Below, one piece after another: positions 8,435-17,090 of a stretch of 64,000 nucleotides of DNA. The stretch lies in NCBI RefSeq assembly GCF_048820915.1, contig NZ_JBMERR010000002.1, positions 124,001 through 188,000 of the forward strand, given 5' to 3'. Below the pieces are notes generated by a model that was given only the letters and a program-made list of their open reading frames with translations, did not search any database and was not told the DNA's origin. A program made the translations under genes and the position numbers. Numbering within the stretch: the stretch's first letter is position 1; each line of letters starts with the position of its first letter. The stretch is from Cribrihabitans_A pelagius. GTDB taxonomy: Bacteria; Pseudomonadota; Alphaproteobacteria; Rhodobacterales; Rhodobacteraceae.

Positions 8435-8451
8435 ATTTGTGTCTCCGGGCG

Positions 8452-8709
8452 TCAGGCGGCCAGCAGCGGGTCGAGCTTGCCGTCCTGCTCCAGCGCATAA
8501 AGATCATCGCAGCCCCCCACATGGGTGCCGCCGATGAAGATCTGCGGAACGGTGCGGCCGCCATTGGCGCGCTGGATCATCTCCGCCTTGCGCTCCGGCT
8601 CCTGCAGCACGTTGATCTCCGAGAAGGCAACGCCTTTCTTGTCCAGCAGCCGCTTGGCGGCGTGGCAAAAGCCGCACAGCGGCGACGTGTAAATTTCCAC
8701 CGGCTTCAT
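8452..8709 (-). CDS. grxC: Glutaredoxin (GrxC type)
   Basis: This 85-residue protein is a classical glutaredoxin. It has the active site CGFC at residues 12-15 (the usual form is CPYC), the TVPQIFI segment with the cis-proline, and the GGCDDL glutathione-binding turn. It reduces protein and mixed disulfides with glutathione in the cytoplasm. I chose the ATG at 8709 because MKPVEIYTS is the normal family start; two further in-frame starts lie upstream. It is the middle gene of comF-grxC-nit-marR on the minus strand. Confidence 0.94.
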   Translation of the reverse strand: MKPVEIYTSPLCGFCHAAKRLLDKKGVAFSEINVLQEPERKAEMIQRANGGRTVPQIFIGGTHVGGCDDLYALEQDGKLDPLLAA

Positions 8710-8789
8710 TCCGAACCCCATCCTTGGTGAGCGTGTTCTGGAGGAATTGGGCATTCATTGCAAGAATTGCCAGAGGCGGCTGCCCCCGC

Positions 8790-9518
8790 TCACGCCCGCG
8801 TGACCCGCGCCAGAACCGCCACCCGCACCTCGCCCGCGCCCGCCGCCAGGCAAGCCTCGGCACAGGCGCCCAGGGTGGCGCCCGAGGTCATCACATCATC
8901 AACGATCAGAACCGCCCGCCCCGCAAGCCGCCCGCGGTGGCGCGGGTGCGCGGTGATGGCATCGCTCAGAAGGCGGTGGCGCGCGGCGCGGCTCTTGCCC
9001 TCCAGCGCCGGGGTCAGCCGGATGCGGCGGAGCAGGTCGGGGCAATGCGCAAGTCCCGTCCGCCGCGCCAGCGCCGCCGCCAGCAGCGCCGACTGGTTGT
9101 ACTTGCGCCTGAGCAGACGGGTCCAGTGCAGGGGCACCGGGCACAGGAGCGGCTGGCCCGCCAGCAGCGGCTGGGCCGCGCGGTGCAGCCAATGCGCCGC
9201 CAGCTCCGCGAGCTCGGTCCGGTCGCCGTGTTTCAGCGCCAGCACCAGCTTGCGTCCGCGCCCCTCGTACAAAAGCGCGCTGCGGCCGCGGGCCCAGGGC
9301 CGCGGGTGCGTCATGCAGCCGTCGCATTCAAGCCGGAAACCGTCTGCCTCCCCCGGCAATGGCGCGCCGCACCCCTCGCAGACAGTGCCTGTGATGAATT
9401 GCGTCTCCGACCAGCAGCTTGCGCAAAGTCCGCCGGTTTCTTCGGTGAGCGCACCGCAGCCCATGCATTGCGGCGGGAAGACGAGAGAAACAGCGGTTTG
9501 AATCTGACTGTGCAGCAT
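8790..9518 (-). CDS. comF: ComF-family double-zinc-ribbon/phosphoribosyltransferase-like protein
   Basis: The 242 residues start with a cysteine-rich zinc-ribbon region (CMGCG, CASC, CEGCG, CDGC within 18-70) and end in a phosphoribosyltransferase fold with the PRPP-type loop VLIVDDVMTSGATL. ComF proteins support DNA uptake in naturally competent bacteria; many carriers are not known to be competent and there the role is unclear. The ATG at 9518 has a GGAG site. The start lies only 13 bases from the start of the divergent methyltransferase-like gene. Confidence 0.92.
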   Translation of the reverse strand: MLHSQIQTAVSLVFPPQCMGCGALTEETGGLCASCWSETQFITGTVCEGCGAPLPGEADGFRLECDGCMTHPRPWARGRSALLYEGRGRKLVLALKHGDRTELAELAAHWLHRAAQPLLAGQPLLCPVPLHWTRLLRRKYNQSALLAAALARRTGLAHCPDLLRRIRLTPALEGKSRAARHRLLSDAITAHPRHRGRLAGRAVLIVDDVMTSGATLGACAEACLAAGAGEVRVAVLARVTRA

Positions 9519-9531
9519 CTAAATAGCTCCT

Positions 9532-10368
9532 ATGACGCCTGCACCTGCCTCCCAGCCGCAACTTGTTGACCGCCACGCACTGTCTGCCCGCCGCGCCCGC
9601 CGCCGGGCGGACGCGCTGTTCCTGCACCAGATGGCGCGGGACGAGGCCGAGGATCGCCTGAGCATGGTTAACCGGAGGTTTACGGCACCCGCCGTGGTCA
9701 CGCCTTTCCCCGAGGTCTGGCAGGGGTCCCTGCCCGCCGTTCTGCCCGGAGCCAAGCTGGTGCCGGACGACGACACGCTGGCGCTGGAGCCAGGCGCGCA
9801 TGACGTGGTGATCCACACGATGGGGCTGCATTGGGCCAATGACCCGGTCGGCCAGCTGATCCAGTGCCGCCGCGCCCTGAAGGAAGACGGGCTGTTGCTG
9901 GCGGTGATGCTGGGCGGCGGGACCCTGCGGGAGCTGCGCGCCGCCCTGGCCGAGGCCGAAACCCTGGTGACCGGCGGGCTGTCGCCGCGCGTGGCCCCGA
10001 TGGGCGAGATCCGCGACCTCGGCGGGCTGTTGCAGCGGGCGGGCTTTGCGCTGCCGGTCGCCGATGCGGTGCCGCTCACCGCTGAATACCGCGATCTGGC
10101 GCACCTGGTCCGCGACCTGCGCGGCATGGGAGAGACCAACGCGCTTGCCCAGCGCCTGAGACGCACACCGCCGCGGGCTCTGTTTGCCGAGGCCGAGCGG
10201 CTTTACCGCGCGCATTTCGCCACCGCGGAGGGCCGGCTGCCCGCCACCTTCGAACTGGTTTGCCTGACCGGCTGGACCCCGTCGGAGACGCAGCAGAAAC
10301 CACTGCGCCCCGGCTCGGCACAGATGCGGCTGGCGGATGCGCTGAAGGTGCCCGAAGGCAAAATCTGA
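9532..10368 (+). CDS. NDUFAF5-like methyltransferase-fold protein lacking the usual SAM motif I
   Basis: The 278 residues resemble the alphaproteobacterial NDUFAF5/BioC-like methyltransferase family, whose mitochondrial member modifies complex I. Supporting stretches are FLHQMARDEAEDRLSMVNRRF near the N-terminus, and HTMGLHWANDPVGQLIQCRRAL. The Gly-rich motif I (GxGxG) expected around residues 65-80 is absent; there the sequence reads VWQGSLPAVLPGAKL. Catalysis is therefore doubtful and a structural or assembly role is possible. The start ATG at 9532 has almost no leader because comF starts 13 bases away. Confidence 0.75.
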   Translation: MTPAPASQPQLVDRHALSARRARRRADALFLHQMARDEAEDRLSMVNRRFTAPAVVTPFPEVWQGSLPAVLPGAKLVPDDDTLALEPGAHDVVIHTMGLHWANDPVGQLIQCRRALKEDGLLLAVMLGGGTLRELRAALAEAETLVTGGLSPRVAPMGEIRDLGGLLQRAGFALPVADAVPLTAEYRDLAHLVRDLRGMGETNALAQRLRRTPPRALFAEAERLYRAHFATAEGRLPATFELVCLTGWTPSETQQKPLRPGSAQMRLADALKVPEGKI

Positions 10369-10474
10369 TCCGATAGGGCGCGCCTATCGCTGCGGCAATG
10401 CGATCCAATTGGCCTTCCCGCCCGTATCGGATTACACCCGACTGAAACCGACAAAGCCGCACAGGACCGTACCC

Positions 10475-11536
10475 ATGCTGGATACCACCCAGAAAGCCAC
10501 CTGCCCCGCCCACGCACCGGCCGGCCATCCGGAGCTGCCGGCCGGAAAGGTGGGAATCCTGCTGGCCAACCTTGGCACGCCGGACAGCTACACCTACTGG
10601 CCGATGCGCCGCTATCTGAGTGAGTTCCTGTCGGACAAGCGGGTGATCGATTACCCGTCGTGGAAATGGCAGCCGCTGCTGCAGCTCATCATCCTCGCCA
10701 AGCGGCCGTTCAGCTCGGGTGCGGCCTACAAGTCGATCTGGAACCACGACAAGGGCGAAAGCCCCCTGATGACAATCACCAAGGACCAGACCGCCAAAAT
10801 GGCGGAAGTGCTGGCCGCGCGTTACGGCGACAAGGTGATGGTCGATTTCTGCATGCGTTACGGCAACCCCTCGACCAAGTCCAAGGTGCGCGGGATGGTC
10901 GCGGCGGGCTGTCAGAAGATCCTGTTCGTGCCGCTTTATCCGCAATATGCCGGCGCCACCTCCGCCACCGCAAACGACCAGTTCTTCCGCGCACTGATGG
11001 AAGAAACCTGGCAGCCCGCGGCCCGCACCATCGCGCCCTATTTCGACGAGCCCGCCTATATCGACGCGCTTGCCCGCTCGGTGGAGGAGGCCTATGCCAA
11101 GGTTGAGAATCGCCCCGATATCCTGGTCGTCAGCTACCACGGGATGCCGAAGCGCTACCTGATGCAGGGCGACCCTTACCATTGCCAGTGCCAGAAGACG
11201 ACGCGCCTGCTGAAGGAACGACTGGGCTGGGACGACACCGCGATCACAACCACCTTCCAGTCTGTCTTCGGGCCGGAGGAATGGCTGAAGCCCTACACCG
11301 TCGACCACGTCGCGGCGCTCGCCAAGGAAGGCAAGAAGAACATCGCGGTGATTGCGCCCGCCTTTTCCGCCGATTGCATTGAGACACTGGAGGAGATCAA
11401 CGAGGAGATCCGCGAAAGCTTCGAGGAAGCGGGCGGCGAGGCGTTCCTATATATCCCCTGCCTCAACGACGACAGCGATCACATCGCGGCCCTCGCGCAG
11501 GTGATCAGCGAAAACCTCAAGGGCTGGCTGGACTAG
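10475..11536 (+). CDS. hemH: Ferrochelatase
   Basis: HemH inserts Fe2+ into protoporphyrin IX, the last step of protoheme synthesis. The 353 residues include ILLANLGTPDSYTYWPMRRYL, the pocket pattern PLYPQYAGAT, the conserved SYHGMPKRY with the metal-binding His, and CQCQKTTRLL. The ATG at 10475 is preferred, with AGGAC upstream; the in-frame TTG at 10409 is unlikely. It stands alone between the methyltransferase-like gene and the large fusion gene, about 43 kb from hemJ. Confidence 0.97.
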   Translation: MLDTTQKATCPAHAPAGHPELPAGKVGILLANLGTPDSYTYWPMRRYLSEFLSDKRVIDYPSWKWQPLLQLIILAKRPFSSGAAYKSIWNHDKGESPLMTITKDQTAKMAEVLAARYGDKVMVDFCMRYGNPSTKSKVRGMVAAGCQKILFVPLYPQYAGATSATANDQFFRALMEETWQPAARTIAPYFDEPAYIDALARSVEEAYAKVENRPDILVVSYHGMPKRYLMQGDPYHCQCQKTTRLLKERLGWDDTAITTTFQSVFGPEEWLKPYTVDHVAALAKEGKKNIAVIAPAFSADCIETLEEINEEIRESFEEAGGEAFLYIPCLNDDSDHIAALAQVISENLKGWLD

Positions 11537-11608
11537 CCTCCCGCTCCGCGCCAAACATGGCGCGGATTTCAGGTGCCGGGGGGCGTTCCCGGCCGGGGAG
11601 GATTGGAC

Positions 11609-14600
11609 ATGGCATTTGCACATTGGGCCGCGGCACTTGAGGCGCGGTGGGGGATCACCGCGGATCTGCGCCGGCTCGACGGGGAGTACGACCTGAACTT
11701 CCTCGCCGAGGCGGCGGACGGCACCGGCTGCATTCTGAAAGCGATGCGCCCGGACTGCGCGCCCGGGCTGGTAGAGATGCAGATCGCCGCGCTGGAGCAC
11801 ATCCGCGCGCGCAATTCCGCGCTGCCCCTGCCCCGGGTGATCCGCACAACGAGCGGCGCGGCCGTGGCAGAGTTGCCGGACGAAGACGGCCAGCCCCGCC
11901 TGATCTGGCTGCTGAGCCGCCTGCCCGGGCGCTGCTACGCCAAGGCCGCGCCGAAAGCCGCCGCGCTGATCCGGGAGGCCGGCGCCGTCCTGGGTGGAAC
12001 CGCCGCGGCACTGGCGGATTTCCGGCACGAAGGTCTCGACCGCGCGTTCAAGTGGGACCTGACACAGGCGGGCTGGATTCGAGACCGGACGGAGTGCATC
12101 ACCGACTCTGGCCGCCGTGACGTCATCGAAAGCATTTGCGCCGATTTCGCCAAGTTAGAGCCTGATTTGGCCGCGCTGCCGAAGCAGGCGATTCACAATG
12201 ACGCTAACGACTACAACCTGATGGTCACAGGCGAGCTGACCGAGCCGCGCCGGATTTCCGGGCTGATCGATCTTGGCGACATGTGTGCCGCGCCGCGGGT
12301 CTGCGACCTGGCCATCGCCGCGGCCTACATCGTGCTCGACCACCCCGAGCCGGAGGCGGCGCTGGCCGCTCTGGTGCAGGGTTATCACAGTGCTTACCCG
12401 CTCTCACCTGCCGAGGCTGACCTGATCTGGCCTCTGCTCAGGATGCGGCTGGCGGTGAGCGTGGTGAACTCCACGCTGATGGCGGCAGAGAACCCCGACG
12501 ACCCTTACGTGACCATCTCGCAAGCTCCGGCCTGGCGCTTCCTTGAAGGGAGCAGCGTAAACGCGGGCCTGATCAACGCCCGCCTGCGCGCCGCCTGCGG
12601 CCTGCCGGTTGCGGAGGGTGCAGACCGGGTTTTGGCCTTTTTAGAGACTGAACGCGGCCGCTTTGCCCCCCTGATGGGGCAGGACTTGGGCGGCGTGCCG
12701 ATGGGCTCGCTCTCGGTCGAAAACTCCACCTGGCCGCAGGACCCGTTCCACATGCCGCCGGAGGAAGCCGCCCGCGCGGGCGCGGAGTTCGGCACCGGAC
12801 TGTGGCTCGGCTACTACAACGAGCCGCGGCTGATCTACGCGGAACCGGCCTTCCGCAAGGGGCCGTGGAAGGCGAGCAACCGGCGCACCGTGCATCTGGC
12901 CGTCGATGGCTTCGCCCCGGCGGGCACGCCGCTTTATGCGCCGCTGGAGGGCACCGTTTTTGCGGTGGAAAACCGCGACAGCCATCTGGACTACGGCGGC
13001 GTCATCATCCTGCGCCATGAAACCCCGGCAGGCGATGCCTTCTACACGCTCTACGGCCACCTCGACCCGGAATGCTGCGGGAGGCTCACCCCCGGCGACC
13101 GCATTGCCAGGGACGAGGCTTTCTGCCGCCTGGGCGATGCCACGCAGAACGGCGGCTGGGCGCCGCATGTGCACTTCCAGCTCGCGCTCAGCACCCAAGG
13201 CATGGAGTCCGACTGGCCGGGCGTGGCCGACCCGGACGAGCTGGAACTCTGGCACGCGCTGTGCCCCAACCCGGCGCCGCTACTCAACCTGCCGGATGCG
13301 AAAACCCGCTACCAACCGACCGACAAGGCCGCGGTGCTGGAGGGCCGCCGCGCCCATTTTGCCGCCAACCTCAGCCTCACCTACAGCGATCCGGTGATGC
13401 TGGTGCGCGGCTGGCGGCACCACCTGTTCGACGAATGGGGCCGGCCCTATCTCGACGCCTACAACAACGTCCCCCACGTGGGCCACGCGCACCCGCGCAT
13501 CCAGGCGGTGGCGGCGGACCAGCTGAAGCGGATGAACTCCAACACCCGCTACCTGCACCCGGCGCAGGTGGGTTTTGCCGAGAAGATCCTGTCGAAAATG
13601 CCGGACCATCTGGAGGTCTGCTTTTTCGTCAACTCCGGCACCGAGGCCAACGAGCTCGCCCTGCGCCTGGCCCGCGCCCATACCGGCGCCAAGGGCATGG
13701 TGACGCCAGATCACGGCTATCACGGCAATACCACCGGCGCGGTCGACATCTCTGCCTACAAGTTCAACAAGCCCGGCGGGCCGGGACAGCCGGAGTGGGT
13801 CGAGCTGGTGGACGTCGCGGACGACTACCGCGGCCGCTTCCGCCGCGATGACCCCGAGCGCGCGCAGAAGTTCGCGGACCTCGTGGACCCGGCCATCGCC
13901 CGGCTGCAAGCGAAGGGCCATGGCGCCGCGGGCTTCATCGCCGAGACCTTCCCCTCGGTCGGCGGCCAGATCATCCCGCCGAAGGGCTACCTGCCCGCGG
14001 TCTACGAGAAGATCCGCGCCGCCGGCGGCATCTGCATTGCCGACGAGGTACAGACCGGGCTTGGGCGGCTTGGCGACTATTACTTCGGCTTCGAGCACCA
14101 GGGCGCCAGCCCCGATATCGTGGTGCTTGGCAAACCCATCGGCAACGGCCACCCGATCGGCGTGCTGGTCACCACCCGCGCCATCGCGGAGAGCTTTGCC
14201 AAGGGTCCGGAATTCTTCTCCACATTCGGCGGCTCGACCCTGTCGTGCCGCATCGGCAAGGAGGTGCTGGATATCGTCGACGACGAAGGGCTGCAGGAAA
14301 ACGCCCGTCTCCAGGGAGAAGTGCTGCGCGCGGGGCTCAGGACACTGCAGGCGCGCCACGGCGCAATCGGCGACGTGCGCGGCATGGGGCTGTTTCTGGG
14401 CGTGGAGCTGATCGGGGCTGACGGCAGCGAGGGCGCCGGCCTGTGCGCCTTCGTGAAAAACCGGATGCGCGACCACCGCATCCTGATCGGCAGCGAAGGA
14501 CCCGGGGACAACATCCTCAAGATCCGCCCGCCGCTGACCATCGAATCGGCTGATGCGGAGATGCTTCTGGAGGTGCTCGGCCGGGTGCTGACCGAAGCCG

Positions 14601-14611
14601 AATTGGGCTGA
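11609..14611 (+). CDS. Trifunctional fusion: APH-type kinase, M23 peptidase fold, class III aminotransferase
   Basis: This single open frame encodes 1000 residues with three domains. Residues 1-340 form an aminoglycoside phosphotransferase/choline kinase-like fold with HNDANDYN at 196-203 and the metal motif IDLGD (Asp221). Residues about 415-550 form an M23 metallopeptidase fold with HLAVD (His429, Asp433), YGHLD and HVHF (His520, His522). Residues about 580-1000 form a class III aminotransferase with IADEVQTG (Asp812) and PLP Lys842 in LGKPIGNG. GGGGAGGA precedes the ATG. Eukaryotic relatives of the outer domains are hydroxylysine kinase and the phospho-lyases ETNPPL/PHYKPL, so a phosphorylate-then-eliminate sequence on an amino alcohol is plausible. 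The substrate is unknown. Confidence 0.93.
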   Translation: MAFAHWAAALEARWGITADLRRLDGEYDLNFLAEAADGTGCILKAMRPDCAPGLVEMQIAALEHIRARNSALPLPRVIRTTSGAAVAELPDEDGQPRLIWLLSRLPGRCYAKAAPKAAALIREAGAVLGGTAAALADFRHEGLDRAFKWDLTQAGWIRDRTECITDSGRRDVIESICADFAKLEPDLAALPKQAIHNDANDYNLMVTGELTEPRRISGLIDLGDMCAAPRVCDLAIAAAYIVLDHPEPEAALAALVQGYHSAYPLSPAEADLIWPLLRMRLAVSVVNSTLMAAENPDDPYVTISQAPAWRFLEGSSVNAGLINARLRAACGLPVAEGADRVLAFLETERGRFAPLMGQDLGGVPMGSLSVENSTWPQDPFHMPPEEAARAGAEFGTGLWLGYYNEPRLIYAEPAFRKGPWKASNRRTVHLAVDGFAPAGTPLYAPLEGTVFAVENRDSHLDYGGVIILRHETPAGDAFYTLYGHLDPECCGRLTPGDRIARDEAFCRLGDATQNGGWAPHVHFQLALSTQGMESDWPGVADPDELELWHALCPNPAPLLNLPDAKTRYQPTDKAAVLEGRRAHFAANLSLTYSDPVMLVRGWRHHLFDEWGRPYLDAYNNVPHVGHAHPRIQAVAADQLKRMNSNTRYLHPAQVGFAEKILSKMPDHLEVCFFVNSGTEANELALRLARAHTGAKGMVTPDHGYHGNTTGAVDISAYKFNKPGGPGQPEWVELVDVADDYRGRFRRDDPERAQKFADLVDPAIARLQAKGHGAAGFIAETFPSVGGQIIPPKGYLPAVYEKIRAAGGICIADEVQTGLGRLGDYYFGFEHQGASPDIVVLGKPIGNGHPIGVLVTTRAIAESFAKGPEFFSTFGGSTLSCRIGKEVLDIVDDEGLQENARLQGEVLRAGLRTLQARHGAIGDVRGMGLFLGVELIGADGSEGAGLCAFVKNRMRDHRILIGSEGPGDNILKIRPPLTIESADAEMLLEVLGRVLTEAELG

Positions 14612-14655
14612 ACCGGCAGATTTCTGCCGCAGGAGGCGGGCAAGGCCCGGGCAGC

Positions 14656-14686
14656 AAAAAAGGCGGTGGAACCCCACCGCCTTTTC
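14656..14686. terminator. Bidirectional intrinsic terminator
   Basis: AAGGCGGTGG and CCACCGCCTT form a 10-base stem around a short loop, with an A run on the left and T run on the right. It lies between the stop of the fusion gene and the stop of the convergent small-protein gene and can serve both. Confidence 0.88.
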
Positions 14687-14705
14687 CGTAATCCTTGCGC
14701 AGGGC

Positions 14706-14888
14706 TTAGTTGGACGCGACTGCGGCGCCAACCAGAACCAGCAGCAGCAGGGGCAGCAGGATACCTGCCGAGGAACCCTGTGCCTCTTCGACGATGACCG
14801 GTGCTTCCACAACCGGCTCCGCCAGATTGCCCGCCGAAGCGGTCGAAGCAGCAGCGGTCAGAGCCGCGGCGATAACGAGTTTTTTCAT
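14706..14888 (-). CDS. Small exported protein with C-terminal hydrophobic helix
   Basis: The 60-residue product begins with a signal-peptide-like stretch (MKKLVIAAALTAAASTASAG, cleavage likely near residue 20). It continues with an acidic, Val/Glu/Pro-rich linker and ends in a Leu/Val/Ala-rich helix (about 42-58) that would span the membrane. The ATG at 14888 has a GGAGGT site. I do not recognise a named family. A small inner-membrane protein with a short periplasmic loop fits what is seen. Confidence 0.8.
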   Translation of the reverse strand: MKKLVIAAALTAAASTASAGNLAEPVVEAPVIVEEAQGSSAGILLPLLLLVLVGAAVASN

Positions 14889-15027
14889 GTCAACCTCCAG
14901 AATTTGCGTGGAACACACCAAATGGACCACGCACCCAAGTCTTACCTCGTTATTTTGTCTAAGCAGCAAAACTGCGTCATTGCAATTGCTTGTTCGTCAT
15001 GGCGCTGCCGGCGCCGGCGCGATGTCG

Positions 15028-15642
15028 TCAAATTAGCAACACCTGTGTGCCAATTTTGGTCAGGCCGAAAAGATGGGCGATATGCTCGTTGTAGAGCCCG
15101 ATGCAGCCGTTCGAGGATTTCCGCCCGATCTTGCGCGTATCGTGGGTGCCGTGGATACGGTAATATTTCCAGCCGAGGTAAAGCGCGTGTGTTCCCAGAG
15201 GGTTATCCGGCCCTGGCGGGACATAGGCAGGCCATTCCGGGTTGCGCTTGCGCATGTTAGGCGTCGGCGCCCAGCCCGGGCCTTCGACCTTGCGGATCAC
15301 CCTCGTGCGGCCGCGCCGGGTCAGATCGTCGGACAACGGCACCGAAGAGGGGAACAGCAGATAGGTGCTTTCGTCCTCGGCCCAGTAGTGCAGCGCGCGG
15401 CTGTCGATGTCGACCAGCACCGCGCCGTTGCGCAAATTGTCGAAATAGGGCCGCCAGGACTTCGCACGGAAGGCCGAGATATTGCGCTTGACCGCCGGTT
15501 CCGGCCCCGGCGGCGGGCGCAGCGGGTCATAGGCGGTATCGATGCCGTTTGCGTCCTGCGCCCAGGCGGGCGCGGCTGCCAGGGCGGCGCTGGCGGCCAG
15601 GAACTGCCGCCTGTTGCAACGGTTAAATCTGTTTCTATACAT
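15028..15642 (-). CDS. YkuD/ErfK-type L,D-transpeptidase, Tat-type leader
   Basis: The 204 residues start with a twin-arginine leader (NRRQFLAASAAL, cleavage near AWA-QD). The second half holds the YkuD catalytic pattern: HGTHD followed by SNGCIGLYN with the nucleophile Cys. L,D-transpeptidases form 3-3 peptidoglycan cross-links or attach proteins to the wall in the periplasm. The residue after GCI is Gly; many family members have Arg there (GCIRM/L). The ATG at 15642 opens the leader; the 41 in-frame residues upstream look non-coding. It is divergent from the CAP-domain gene. Confidence 0.92.
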   Translation of the reverse strand: MYRNRFNRCNRRQFLAASAALAAAPAWAQDANGIDTAYDPLRPPPGPEPAVKRNISAFRAKSWRPYFDNLRNGAVLVDIDSRALHYWAEDESTYLLFPSSVPLSDDLTRRGRTRVIRKVEGPGWAPTPNMRKRNPEWPAYVPPGPDNPLGTHALYLGWKYYRIHGTHDTRKIGRKSSNGCIGLYNEHIAHLFGLTKIGTQVLLI

Positions 15643-15809
15643 ATGAAGTCCAGCCTGCGCATTCCGGTGGGTGTGCGGGGAGTTTATGGCGGGAATGCCG
15701 CAGTCGCAATTCAAACCGGGCGCTGCCGCCGCCGAATACCCCGGGCCAGTTTGCACCGGCGCCACAGGAGGGCTAAGTGCTAGGGCAATTCATGGAGCGA
15801 GAGTGCAAG

Positions 15810-16304
15810 ATGACGCGTGTTTTCCTGTTCGCCGCCGCAGCCGCGATGGCTCTGGCCACCGCCTGTACGCCAGTCACCGAAACCGGGACCGGCGGCGGCA
15901 ATATCTACCGGATCCGCAACGACGACCAGGTTCAGTTGCGGATGCTTGATTCGGTCAACGCCCTGCGCCAGGCCGCAGGCGCGCCCGCGGTTCGGCTGAA
16001 CGCCCAGCTGAACGCCGCCGCCGCCACCCATGCGCGGGACATGTCGGTGCAGAACCGGCCCTGGCATTTCGGCTCCGACGGCTCCTCGCCGCTGCAGCGG
16101 GTGGCGCGGGCAGGTTACGGCGGCACGCTCCTGGGGGAGAATATCTCCGAAACCTACGAGAACGAGCAGCAGACCCTGGCTGCCTGGCTGGAAAAGCCCG
16201 CCACCCGTGCGGTGATCCTCGACCCCAAGGCGTCGAATATGGGTCTTTCCTGGTTCCAGGAGCCCAACGGCAAGATCTGGTGGACGATGATCATGGCCAA
16301 CTGA
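15810..16304 (+). CDS. CAP/SCP-domain lipoprotein
   Basis: The 164 residues open with a lipoprotein signal ending LATAC (lipobox, Cys19). A CAP domain (cysteine-rich secretory, antigen 5, PR-1 superfamily) follows, with NALRQAAGAP, HARDMS and GENISE. Bacterial CAP proteins are exported; their biochemical role is mostly unknown, with wall association and lipid or peptide binding proposed. The ATG at 15810 has GAGCGAGAG upstream and gives the complete lipobox; the earlier in-frame GTG and ATG add only a short basic extension. It lies between two L,D-transpeptidase-like genes. Confidence 0.9.
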   Translation: MTRVFLFAAAAAMALATACTPVTETGTGGGNIYRIRNDDQVQLRMLDSVNALRQAAGAPAVRLNAQLNAAAATHARDMSVQNRPWHFGSDGSSPLQRVARAGYGGTLLGENISETYENEQQTLAAWLEKPATRAVILDPKASNMGLSWFQEPNGKIWWTMIMAN

Positions 16305-16495
16305 GGGCCACGTGCATTCGATCCAAAGCAGCGGCTGAGGACCCGCGCCGCGCGCCAGCGCGGCGCCCGGCCCAAGGCCGCCAGGCGGTGCCGGCCTTGC
16401 CGGCGCAGCCGCGGGCGCGGGAGCGCGCCCTTACGGCTTGCGGCACGGCATGCGGCGCCTCCCGGGCGCTGCCGCCGCTCAGAGCTGCCGCGTGA

Positions 16496-17023
16496 TCAGG
16501 GCCGCAGCGTGATCGTGGTGCCGTCCTGCACCATCGCGTAGATCTCCTCGATCTCCTCATTGCTGACCGCGATGCAGCCCGCAGTCCAGTCATCGACGCG
16601 GGCGGCGCGCTTGCGTTCCCTGGCGTTCACCGGCTCACCGTGAATGAAGATGTCACCGCCCGGTTTCCGGCCCATGGCCAGAGCCGCCTCGCGGTCCTGC
16701 TGGTTCGGGTAGGAGATCCCAACTGACAGGTGATAACGGCTGTTGGGGTTGCGCCGGTCGATCAGATAGGTGCCCTCGGGCGTGCGCCCGTCGCCCTCGA
16801 TGGATTTGGTGCCCAGCGGCGCAAAGCCGAGATCGACATCATACTGCTTCAGAACTTCCTCGTGGTGCAGCAGGTACATCTTGCGCGCGCCCTTGTTCAC
16901 CACGATCGAGGTCACCTCCGGCCCGTCATAGATCTGAAACCTGCTGACCCCGGCACCGCCGCCACTGCATCCCGCCAGCGCAAGGCTTGCCGCCGCGCCG
17001 AATCCAAACGCCCTTCTGTCCAT
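16496..17023 (-). CDS. L,D-transpeptidase-family lipoprotein
   Basis: The 175 residues begin MDRRAFGFGAAASLALAGC, a leader with a lipobox (LAGC). The YkuD-like domain ends in the motif DWTAGCIAVSN, with HGEPVN before it carrying the conserved His. This subgroup may act on peptidoglycan stem peptides in the periplasm. Two ATGs lie side by side (17026 and 17023); AGG at 7 bases favours the second. It is the last gene of a minus-strand run after the sodium channel, separated by 67 bases. Confidence 0.9.
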   Translation of the reverse strand: MDRRAFGFGAAASLALAGCSGGGAGVSRFQIYDGPEVTSIVVNKGARKMYLLHHEEVLKQYDVDLGFAPLGTKSIEGDGRTPEGTYLIDRRNPNSRYHLSVGISYPNQQDREAALAMGRKPGGDIFIHGEPVNARERKRAARVDDWTAGCIAVSNEEIEEIYAMVQDGTTITLRP

Positions 17024-17090
17024 CATTATGCCTGTATTTTTTTGTTTGCCTCTGCCTTTCCGCATACCGCGGATCAGCGGCAAATCAAAA

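Noticed and set aside
13486..13495. CCCACGTGGG palindrome in the fusion gene as a parS site
   Set aside because: Only the central CACGTG is shared with parS; the flanks do not match. It is coding sequence.
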